64,000 nt of DNA from Thiomicrospira sp. ALE5 (GTDB lineage: Bacteria > Pseudomonadota > Gammaproteobacteria > Thiomicrospirales > Thiomicrospiraceae), in assembly GCF_900112445.1 (NCBI RefSeq), contig NZ_FOYY01000003.1:1127960-1191959 (forward strand), read 5' to 3'. Below are positions 55,648-62,559 of this stretch, in pieces. A program made the translations under genes and the position numbers. Positions within the stretch are counted from its first letter, which is position 1. Each line of letters opens with the position of its first letter. Under the pieces are notes generated by a model. It was not told where the DNA came from. It saw only the letters and a list, made by a program, of their open reading frames with translations, and made no database searches.

Positions 55648-56634
55648 TTAGTAAGTTACAGCTCCATCTGCCGAGTCAACACTGGTCTGGAAGTACTCGG
55701 CACCTTTTTCCAATAAAAAATCTAAAAACTTGCTTGATAATATCGACATGGATTTTCCACTTGGATAAACAATATTTAATTCTTTTTCCAACGGAAACCC
55801 CTGAACATCCAATATGGCCAAAGGTCCCTCAACCCCTTCAAGGTATAACGAATGTTTTGGTACCACTGAAATACCTAAACCACCAAATACTGCATGTTTA
55901 ATTGTTTCCGTGCTTTCCAAGGTGAGGCGCTCATTAATTCGAAGCTGCTGTTCATTAAATCTTTCTTCTACTGCTGAACGAATACCTGAACCAAACTCAC
56001 GCATGAGAATGGGTTCTTCAGCTATTCGTGCCAATGAAATATTTTTTTTCCCAACCAACGGGTGATCTCGATGCGCAATAAAAACTAACGGGTTGGGTGC
56101 AAACGGAATCACTACCGCATCCAATGAGCTTGGCGGCTTCTGACCCATGATATACATATCATCCAAGTTATCGGCAATTCGGTTGAGGATAGTTTCACGA
56201 TTACAAACCGTAAAACTCAAATCTATGTTAGGGTAAGCTTTTGAAAACTCACCCAAAGCCAAAGGCAAAAAATACTTAGCCGTAGTCACAACGGCGATTC
56301 GCAGTCGCCCTTTGCGCATGCCTTTAAAATCATGTAATCGCATTTCAAGGTTGGCTAACACGTCGATAACTTCACGACAAGCAATTGCGACTTCTTCACC
56401 CACTTCGGTAAGAAAGATATTACGTCCTAGTTGTTCGTAAAGTGGGGTGTCAATTGACTCCTGAAAGCTCTTTACCTGTGCTGACACAGTCGGCTGCGTT
56501 AAATGCAGCTCCTCGGCAGCACGCGTAAAACTAGCCAGACGGGCAACAGCTTCAAAAACCTGAATTTGACGCAAAGTTAAATGACGAATCAAATAATGAT
56601 GCGTAATTATGTTGCTTTCAGGACTCGTGCTCAC
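55648..56634 (-). CDS. LysR-family regulator (CbbR/CcmR-like)
   Basis: 328 residues starting at GTG 56634. The N-terminal helix-turn-helix (LTLRQIQVFEAVARLASFTRAAEELHLTQPTVSAQVKSF, split) is followed by the LysR effector domain (RKGRLRIAVVTTAKYF; GILRE-like PILMREFGSG). It resembles CbbR and the CcmR/CmpR regulators that sense inorganic-carbon status through Calvin-cycle metabolites. It is co-oriented with sbtAB upstream and the iota-CA/ham1/csoS1D set downstream, so it probably controls this group. Confidence 0.85.
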   Translation of the reverse strand: MSTSPESNIITHHYLIRHLTLRQIQVFEAVARLASFTRAAEELHLTQPTVSAQVKSFQESIDTPLYEQLGRNIFLTEVGEEVAIACREVIDVLANLEMRLHDFKGMRKGRLRIAVVTTAKYFLPLALGEFSKAYPNIDLSFTVCNRETILNRIADNLDDMYIMGQKPPSSLDAVVIPFAPNPLVFIAHRDHPLVGKKNISLARIAEEPILMREFGSGIRSAVEERFNEQQLRINERLTLESTETIKHAVFGGLGISVVPKHSLYLEGVEGPLAILDVQGFPLEKELNIVYPSGKSMSILSSKFLDFLLEKGAEYFQTSVDSADGAVTY

Positions 56635-56657
56635 ATTAGCTGGCCTAATACTATCAT

Positions 56658-56978
56658 CTAGCTATCTTCCGAACGACACTTAAACGGTGAATGTAGCTCA
56701 GCATTCAAACTAAACACAAAATGATGGTAGCCCTTGCGAATATCCTGATTCAGCTCATTGATGAGTGACTCAAATTTAGCTTCTGGCAACATCACCATGA
56801 ACATAACATTGCTATCTGCATCAAAATGCCCAGACTGTAAACCAGTATCACCCTGACCATTTACGCTTAAGTTGGTATAACTAGAAATGTTCAATTTCTT
56901 AAAAATCTTTTTTAAACGCGTTTCCAAAATATTTGACGTAATAATTTGAACGAGCTTTTGATTGCATAAATTATCCAT
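56658..56978 (-). CDS. PII-like protein of the SbtB type
   Basis: 106 residues from ATG 56978, which has AGAGAG upstream; an in-frame TTG at 57005 overlaps sbtA and is less likely. It has PII-like beta-alpha-beta pattern (QKLVQIITSNILETRLKKIFKKL) and T-loop (VNGQGDTGLQSGH). It lacks the GlnK uridylylation Tyr motif. SbtB binds adenine nucleotides including cAMP and controls SbtA. It lies 19 bases after sbtA. Confidence 0.82.
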   Translation of the reverse strand: MDNLCNQKLVQIITSNILETRLKKIFKKLNISSYTNLSVNGQGDTGLQSGHFDADSNVMFMVMLPEAKFESLINELNQDIRKGYHHFVFSLNAELHSPFKCRSEDS

Positions 56979-56997
56979 AAGGCTCTCTCTACTTTGC

Positions 56998-57978
56998 CTA
57001 ACCAATATACCAAACCGACAAGCTGTAGAACAATGGAATGCCTACTAGCACGTTGAATGGGAAGGTAACACCTAGGGCGAGTGTTAGGTAATAAGATGGG
57101 TTAGCCTCTGGCACCCCCATTCTCATGGCTGGCGGCACCGCAATGTAGGAAGCACTGGCCGCTAATATAGCCACCAACAACGTACCACCAGCACTAAAGC
57201 CAAGCATGGTTGCACCAACAAAAATACCAATCAAACCACCAATTAACGGCATGATTATACCAAATGCCACAAGCGGAATGCCAACCTGTTTAAATGCCTT
57301 CATTCGTCGAGCTGCTTCCATACCTAAATCCAGCAAGAACAAGCACAAGACACCCATAAAAATACCATGTGAAAAAGGATAAACCTTCTCCATCGCTTCT
57401 GGACTTGAAATTGCACCAATTACCAGGGCACCCAACAATAACACTACACTACCATTCGTAGTCGCCTCGTGAAGCAAGGACTTCCAAGGTGTAGCCACAG
57501 CCTCATCACCAACTGCCTGAAGCTTTCTTCTTGCCATAGCGGCAAGCAATAAACCAATTATGATAGCAGGGGCTTCCATGACCACCATCATAACAATGGG
57601 ATAGGTCTCATACTCAATACCAGATACATCCAAAAACGCAATTGCAGCTAAAAATGTCCCCGCGCTTACCGAACCATAATGTGCAGTAATGGCGGCAGCG
57701 TTAAACCGGTCGATACGATCCCTGAAACGTAAAATCATATAACCAATCATGGGCGTTAAAAAACCTAACACCATCGCCCAAAATATTGATTTGAATGCTA
57801 AACCAATTTCAGCATTAGCAAGTTCGACACCCCCTTTTAAGCCTATCGCAATCAATAGATATATTGAAAGCCCTTTACCCAAGCCGTCTGGAAACTTCAG
57901 ATCAGACTTAATGACCTTGGCAAAGACACCCAATGCAAAAAAGAGAATAGCTGGAATCAAGATGGCATCTAAACCCAT
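56998..57978 (-). CDS. sbtA: Sodium-dependent bicarbonate transporter SbtA
   Basis: 326 residues from ATG 57978, with TTAGGAG eight bases upstream. About ten membrane helices in two halves. It shows SbtA-type segments: DLKFPDGLGKGLSIYLL, GLKGGVEL, ITAHYGSVSAGTF, and EANPSYYLTLALGVTFPFN. It takes up bicarbonate with Na+ to load the cytosol for the carboxysome. Pairing with an SbtB gene strengthens the call. Confidence 0.9.
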   Translation of the reverse strand: MGLDAILIPAILFFALGVFAKVIKSDLKFPDGLGKGLSIYLLIAIGLKGGVELANAEIGLAFKSIFWAMVLGFLTPMIGYMILRFRDRIDRFNAAAITAHYGSVSAGTFLAAIAFLDVSGIEYETYPIVMMVVMEAPAIIIGLLLAAMARRKLQAVGDEAVATPWKSLLHEATTNGSVVLLLGALVIGAISSPEAMEKVYPFSHGIFMGVLCLFLLDLGMEAARRMKAFKQVGIPLVAFGIIMPLIGGLIGIFVGATMLGFSAGGTLLVAILAASASYIAVPPAMRMGVPEANPSYYLTLALGVTFPFNVLVGIPLFYSLSVWYIG

Positions 57979-58105
57979 GATAGACACTCCTAAATTAAAT
58001 TGAATGCCTATAATAGGTTAGAAATAAATAAAATTTAAATCGAAATTTATAATCCTTTGCATAGACCAAAATCTATACAAAGAATAAGAACACATACACT
58101 TAAAA

Positions 58106-59425
58106 CTAATTTAAACCCTCTTCATCCTTAAACTTTTTGAGATAGTTCCTAACAATATCATGGGTGCCAATATTATCTCGCTCCTTAAAAATAACAAAAT
58201 TTATAAATGCATGGATTGCCAGAGCAATAAGTAATCCTTCAAAAATACCAACCCAGTAGACTAGCAGCCCACAAAGAATGGCAAGCAAAGTCGCATAACG
58301 ACCAAAGTGTGCAACATGGAGTAGCCCTAATATCATTTTAATACCCACAAAAATCATAATAATCCCGAGGGCAAATTTGGGCAAAAATTCCAAGTACTGA
58401 ATATTTATAGCAAAGAAGGTAATCACTAAAGCAATAATTAATACCGAGAACTTGGTGTAAGCACCGGCAAGGCGATTAGTAGAGCTTTTTGCCAAACCAT
58501 CCAAGTTGGTCATACCGCCAAAGAAACTGGAACCCATATTAGCAACCCAAATAGCCAATAAACTATTGTTACTATTACATTTACGTTTTAAGGGATCAAT
58601 TTTTTCAATCGCGGCATTACTCATGACTTGTTCGATCACATCAATAATAGCCAGCATCAATGCAAAACCTATCGCATAAGCCCATAGACTGATTGAATTA
58701 AAATCTGGCACAGGTAGCGCTAACGTAATATCTGCATCCTCAACTTCAAGCATTGAGACAGGTAATAATAGTGAAGCAACAATACCGAAAATAATTAACA
58801 CAAAGTAAGGTACTGCTGGTTGTCGATCCTTGAAGTATTTAAATAACGCCAAAAATAGACCTGCACCAATCAAGGACAATACAATGATTATAATTCTCTC
58901 AGATGTAAAAAAAGTATCCGACGCATCAAGAGCTCCCGGAACTTCGTAGGTGAAAACCAGAAAGGCTAAGACAATTTTTAAACCAATACCAGCAAGCAAG
59001 CCTTCAACTAAATAAGTAGGCACTAGCTGCAATATATAACGCTGCCAATTAAACTTCCATATTATCGCCTGAAAAGTTGCGGTTAGAAAGATTATGAACG
59101 CCATATTTGATATGCCAAATATAGAAACACCCATTGCAAGAATAGGTGCCAGACCCGCCGCAATACCAGGTGCACCTATAAAGTTTCCTGGCCTGAACCA
59201 CGCAAACATCCAACCAATAAAAGAAGCAAAGGCAACAGTTGCGAGACCAACCTGAATAGGATAGTCAGACATAATAGCGATACCAATTGAAAGTGGAATC
59301 GCCATCGCAGCGGTGATAATTCCAGCTTGAACATCACGGGTTACATATTGTTTTTGATAAGCTGCACAGGATGCTTGTTCACATTTAACATCCTGCTGTA
59401 AATTTTTATTTTCTGTGTTTGACAT
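58106..59425 (-). CDS. SulP-family anion (bicarbonate) transporter without STAS domain
   Basis: 439 residues from ATG 59425 (AAAGAAG upstream); an in-frame ATG at 59500 adds 25 residues without support. Eleven to twelve membrane helices carry SulP signatures: GIITAAMAIPLSIGIAIMSDYP and PGNFIGAPGIAAGLAPILAMG (split by half). It ends about 30 residues after the last helix, so the C-terminal STAS domain of typical SulP proteins is missing. SulP proteins near carboxysome loci act as bicarbonate transporters (BicA-like). No gene lies between it and sbtA. Confidence 0.83.
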   Translation of the reverse strand: MSNTENKNLQQDVKCEQASCAAYQKQYVTRDVQAGIITAAMAIPLSIGIAIMSDYPIQVGLATVAFASFIGWMFAWFRPGNFIGAPGIAAGLAPILAMGVSIFGISNMAFIIFLTATFQAIIWKFNWQRYILQLVPTYLVEGLLAGIGLKIVLAFLVFTYEVPGALDASDTFFTSERIIIIVLSLIGAGLFLALFKYFKDRQPAVPYFVLIIFGIVASLLLPVSMLEVEDADITLALPVPDFNSISLWAYAIGFALMLAIIDVIEQVMSNAAIEKIDPLKRKCNSNNSLLAIWVANMGSSFFGGMTNLDGLAKSSTNRLAGAYTKFSVLIIALVITFFAINIQYLEFLPKFALGIIMIFVGIKMILGLLHVAHFGRYATLLAILCGLLVYWVGIFEGLLIALAIHAFINFVIFKERDNIGTHDIVRNYLKKFKDEEGLN

Positions 59426-59590
59426 AAAAAACTTCTTTCGTTTAGGGTTGTAACGATCCTTAAATACAAAATAAGAACCTAACTTCAACTGAAACGACAT
59501 TAATCAAAGCTTTTGGCTGCAACAGACTAATGAAAAACCATCATATAATAAATGAGTGAAGATTCGTCTTTTAAACGCACTTCCCTACCT

Positions 59591-59617
59591 AAAAAAAAAG
59601 GCTGGATAACCAGCCCT
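59591..59617 (-). terminator. Terminator of the cso operon after acRAF
   Basis: On the minus strand GGGCTGG pairs with CCAGCCT around a TTAT loop, followed by a nine-T run. It lies ~30 bases after the acRAF stop and separates the cso operon from sulP. Confidence 0.92.
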
Positions 59618-59643
59618 TCATAAATAACTTTAGAGCTCTAAAG

Positions 59644-59889
59644 CTATTTTTTATAAACACCTTGTATATCTTCTGCTAGCTTATATTCATCTTCCGATAG
59701 AGTTTCACCAAGGGAATATATAATTAAACTAGCAAAATCACGACCAAAACTAATATTGGGGTAGATACCCGCATCTTCAGTAATGGTCGCAACATCATCT
59801 AAAAAATCACGCAATGCGTTGTAATTCTCAAATAAGAACTTCACTTCTAATGTTGTAGAGTTTTTGTTTTCACGCCAACTTCCACTCAT
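59644..59889 (-). CDS. acRAF, pterin-4a-carbinolamine dehydratase-like RuBisCO assembly factor
   Basis: 81 residues. It has the PCD fold pattern (SWRENKNSTTLEVKFLFENYNALRDFLDDVATITEDAGIYPNISF, in pieces: TTLEVKFLFENYNAL; AGIYPNISF) but lacks the H-H-x-P catalytic histidines, as in acRAF of alpha-carboxysomes, which assists RuBisCO folding rather than pterin dehydration. It overlaps the bacterioferritin-like gene by four bases. Confidence 0.78.
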   Translation of the reverse strand: MSGSWRENKNSTTLEVKFLFENYNALRDFLDDVATITEDAGIYPNISFGRDFASLIIYSLGETLSEDEYKLAEDIQGVYKK

Positions 59890-60428
59890 AGAAATCCTCT
59901 ATTCATTTGCTGATTTCTAGACTGCGCCATGTAGTCAGCAGACCATTGACGAATTCTCATCAACTGATCCTGCTCTTCCTCATATAGACGACCAAAAAGT
60001 TCAGCATCCTGAATAGCACCTAAATTAGCACTGAAATTATAAGCTTGTTCGTACAAGTTTATTAGCTGCACCTCGTGCAACTCACAAATAGACAAAGCTT
60101 CTATAACGTCAAATGACGGCTTAGATGGAGTAAGAATAGAACCTGCTGGCAAAGCTCCATGATCTACCATGCGCTCAGTAAGTTCAGAAGCATGGCGAAG
60201 TTCTTCATTTGCTAACTGAACAAACTGTTCGGCAAATGCATCTTCAGACCGTTTCTGAGAAAGTGCTGCGTGAGCTAGATACTGCTGTGCAGCAGAAAAC
60301 TCTAAGCTCATTGCACGCCCCAGAAAACCAAGTATTTGAGGATTCATGCCATTAGCGCTGCGTAATTCACGACGAGTAAGCTGACCTACACCCGCCATTA
60401 CACTTCTGCTGTTAGTACGATAAGGCAT
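59886..60428 (-). CDS. Carboxysome-associated bacterioferritin-like protein
   Basis: 180 residues from ATG 60428 (TAGGAGTCA upstream). Four-helix ferritin-like fold: MSLEFSAAQQYLAHAALSQKR, FAEQFVQLANEELRHASELTERMVDHG and the late EEEQDQLMRIRQW carry the Glu/His pattern of a di-iron site (E..H; EELRH; EEEQ). A ferritin-like gene at this place is conserved in alpha-carboxysome operons; its role is unknown. It follows csoS1. Confidence 0.85.
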   Translation of the reverse strand: MPYRTNSRSVMAGVGQLTRRELRSANGMNPQILGFLGRAMSLEFSAAQQYLAHAALSQKRSEDAFAEQFVQLANEELRHASELTERMVDHGALPAGSILTPSKPSFDVIEALSICELHEVQLINLYEQAYNFSANLGAIQDAELFGRLYEEEQDQLMRIRQWSADYMAQSRNQQMNRGFL

Positions 60429-60476
60429 TAATGACTCCTAATTCAGAGGCACAATGTGCCTCCAAAAAACACTTAA

Positions 60477-60785
60477 TTAAAGACGCGAAGCTGGGTTAAC
60501 ACCAGCAACCAATACAGGTTCAACTTCTTTGTGAGGACGTGCAATAATGTGTGCAGCTACCAAGCCATCACCAACACGCTCACACGCGTCCGCACCAGCA
60601 CGAACCGCAGCATTAACTGCACCAGTCTCGCCACGAACCATTACTGTTACATAACCACCACCAACAAATTCACGGGTGATTAAACGCACTTCTGCCGCTT
60701 TAGTCATAGCGTCTGCTGCTTCAATTGCAGGAACAAGACCACGTGTCTCGATCATGCCTAAGGCAATACCGTATTCATTGCTCAT
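60477..60785 (-). CDS. csoS1: Carboxysome shell hexamer protein CsoS1 (copy 2)
   Basis: 102 residues, one BMC domain. MSNEYGIALGMIETRGLVPA, FVGGGYVTVMVRGETGAV and VAAHIIARPHKEVEP are the CsoS1 signatures. It forms the shell facets with pores for bicarbonate and RuBP. It differs from the upstream copy almost only in a few residues near position 35 and in the C-terminal ~10 residues (AGVNPASRL). Confidence 0.95.
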   Translation of the reverse strand: MSNEYGIALGMIETRGLVPAIEAADAMTKAAEVRLITREFVGGGYVTVMVRGETGAVNAAVRAGADACERVGDGLVAAHIIARPHKEVEPVLVAGVNPASRL

Positions 60786-60857
60786 TATTTCAACTCCATT
60801 CTGATTTTAATCACTGTTAATATTTGAGTTCGTAACAGGGTTAAATTCAATGTACTA

Positions 60858-61157
60858 TTAAGCTTGCTGTAAGGTTGAGTTTAGAACTGGCTCAACTTCC
60901 TTGTGTGGGCGAGCAATAATGTGAGCAGCAACTAGGCCATCACCAACACGTTCACAAGCATCAGCACCAGCACGAACTGCTGCGTTTACAGCACCAGTTT
61001 CGCCACGAACCATAACAGTTACATAACCACCACCAACAAAATCACGCGATACTAAACGAACTTCTGCTGCTTTAGTCATTGCGTCAGCTGCTTCAATTGC
61101 AGGAACAAGACCACGAGTTTCGATCATACCTAGTGCGATACCATATTCAGTTGACAT
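60858..61157 (-). CDS. csoS1: Carboxysome shell hexamer protein CsoS1 (copy 1)
   Basis: 99 residues, one BMC domain nearly identical to the downstream copy up to residue ~92, then NSTLQQA. First shell-hexamer gene after csoS4B. The intergenic DNA before each csoS1 copy shares the motif GAGTTCGTAAC (plus-strand sense), a trace of tandem duplication. Halothiobacillus carries three such genes; here there are two. Confidence 0.95.
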   Translation of the reverse strand: MSTEYGIALGMIETRGLVPAIEAADAMTKAAEVRLVSRDFVGGGYVTVMVRGETGAVNAAVRAGADACERVGDGLVAAHIIARPHKEVEPVLNSTLQQA

Positions 61158-61223
61158 AACTTTCTCCTAAAATAAAAAAATTTAACAATTATCTAATTTG
61201 AGTTCGTAACTGTTAAAAATTCT

Positions 61224-61243
61224 GTAAAAACCAGAGTTTTTAC
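61224..61243 (-). promoter_or_regulatory. Hairpin between csoS4B and csoS1
   Basis: GTAAAAAC pairs perfectly with GTTTTTAC around CAGA in the 118-base gap before csoS1. It lacks a long T run. It could mark mRNA processing or partial termination, giving different levels of vertex (csoS4) and facet (csoS1) proteins. Confidence 0.45.
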
Positions 61244-61274
61244 CCATTATCATTAAACCCCTTCGAGGAAGAGA

Positions 61275-61535
61275 TTAATCCTTATCAACATCCTGTGGCC
61301 AATTATCAATAATGCCACTGATTGTTAAATCTGTTAAGTAACGATCATCACCAGATGCCGTTCTAGCAGCAGAATTAGCGATGGTAAAAACCCATTCACC
61401 AACTTTGCATCCAATAGGGTCAAGTGCAGCGGATGTACCGCCAGAAACACTTTTTAATACTTTTACGGGCAGATGCCCTAAATCATCAAGCCTACTGGTA
61501 AGTATTAATTGATGAGTAACCTGATGGATTTCCAT
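61275..61535 (-). CDS. csoS4B: Carboxysome vertex pentamer protein CsoS4B
   Basis: 86 residues from ATG 61535, which shares its A with the csoS4A stop (TGATG) and has GGGAAGG upstream; the GTG at 61547 lies inside the ribosome site. EutN/CcmL fold: MEIHQVTHQLILTSRLDDLG, VSGGTSAALDPIGCKVGEWVFTIANSAAR (split as VSGGTSAALDPIGCK and GEWVFTIANSAAR), TDLTISGIIDNW. It closes shell vertices as pentamers. Confidence 0.93.
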   Translation of the reverse strand: MEIHQVTHQLILTSRLDDLGHLPVKVLKSVSGGTSAALDPIGCKVGEWVFTIANSAARTASGDDRYLTDLTISGIIDNWPQDVDKD

Positions 61536-61783
61536 CAACCTTCCCACTTATCAATAATACCAACAATAGTGAGGTCACTTGGATAGGCTTTAGTGCCTGT
61601 TGCATCACGAGCAGCAGAACTACCCACACAAAGCACCCAATCACCAGGTTTACAGCCAACAGCATCGACTGCTACCATTGGTGTACCACCAACCTTCTCC
61701 CTAACTATTAGTAAGGGTTTATGATCCATAGTTGCTATACGATTGGTAGACACTATGGCTCTATCAACTTGAAATATCTTCAC
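61535..61783 (-). CDS. csoS4A: Carboxysome vertex pentamer protein CsoS4A
   Basis: 82 residues. MKIFQVDRAIVSTNRIATMDH, VGGTPMVAVDAVGCKPGDWVL and VGSSAARDATGTKAYPSDLT are CsoS4A signatures. Its neighbour csoS4B is its paralogue and is translationally coupled to it. It follows the unknown 250-residue gene by 20 bases. Confidence 0.94.
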   Translation of the reverse strand: MKIFQVDRAIVSTNRIATMDHKPLLIVREKVGGTPMVAVDAVGCKPGDWVLCVGSSAARDATGTKAYPSDLTIVGIIDKWEG

Positions 61784-61803
61784 TAGCCAAATACCCCAAT
61801 CTT

Positions 61804-62556
61804 TTATGACAATGTAATAACTGCCATATACAAAATAATGCCTAACAAAACGGTATCACCCGCCTTCAATCGAATATTATTCTTATATAACACTTCATTT
61901 AAATATAATCTTACAAGCATCAAACTTAACTTGCTATCCGCTTTCACAACTAGGTTTGAAATATGATCCAACCCAAGTTGTAACTCAAACCCATGACCAC
62001 ACAAGGTAAAACTTGAACTAGCTTTTCCACTAGTAAAAGTTAGGCTTGCTAATAATGCTGCATCAGGATTTGTATAAATTCCCACAGCTGATCTTAAGCC
62101 ATTAAGTTTACGTGTATCCGTGCCACTTAGTTCATCATGCATCTTAAAATTAAGATTAGCTAAATGGACTGGGCCATATTCTTTTGAAAAAGCTAAAAGG
62201 GATAGGATCAAATAATAATAATACACATCCCAGTTCGTTTTAGTCTTTAAATTGAGACCCTTTAACCAGTTCTCTGTTGGAAGATGATTAAATTTTCTCA
62301 ATAACTGATTTTTAGCTATTTCAATAAAACATGGATCAGATTTTGCTGCAAACAAATCATCAACGTAAGCTGCCAAAGTTTCAGCATTATAATCCAGTAA
62401 AACTGGAGCAAACGCTGGAAGCACAAACGATGACTTATCCTTAGCATACGTTTGGCTACCAGTATTTGTCATTAAATGATGGTGATTATATTGCTCGGCA
62501 ATATAATCATTTGTTATCACACGCCCGTTTGGGGCTCTAACAACACCATTTTGCAT
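61804..62556 (-). CDS. Unrecognised 250-residue protein in the csoSCA position
   Basis: In known alpha-carboxysome operons the gene between csoS2 and csoS4A is csoSCA, the ~500-residue carbonic anhydrase. This 250-residue protein is half that size and I see no zinc-ligand pattern; its only two Cys are in SDPCFIE and TLCGHGF. A segment (LPTENWLKGLNLK, about 96-108) weakly recalls the helical N-terminal domain of CsoSCA (LPEE...NWISG-NLK). The end (TVLLGIILYMAVITLS) is hydrophobic. It starts three bases after csoS2. It could be a reduced CsoSCA derivative, a scaffold, or unrelated. Confidence 0.75.
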   Translation of the reverse strand: MQNGVVRAPNGRVITNDYIAEQYNHHHLMTNTGSQTYAKDKSSFVLPAFAPVLLDYNAETLAAYVDDLFAAKSDPCFIEIAKNQLLRKFNHLPTENWLKGLNLKTKTNWDVYYYYLILSLLAFSKEYGPVHLANLNFKMHDELSGTDTRKLNGLRSAVGIYTNPDAALLASLTFTSGKASSSFTLCGHGFELQLGLDHISNLVVKADSKLSLMLVRLYLNEVLYKNNIRLKAGDTVLLGIILYMAVITLS

Positions 62557-62559
62557 AGC

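Noticed and set aside
61804-62556. Calling the 250-residue gene csoSCA
   Set aside because: Position fits, but length is about half and no zinc-binding Cys/His pattern is visible. The by-eye resemblance is limited to about 13 residues.
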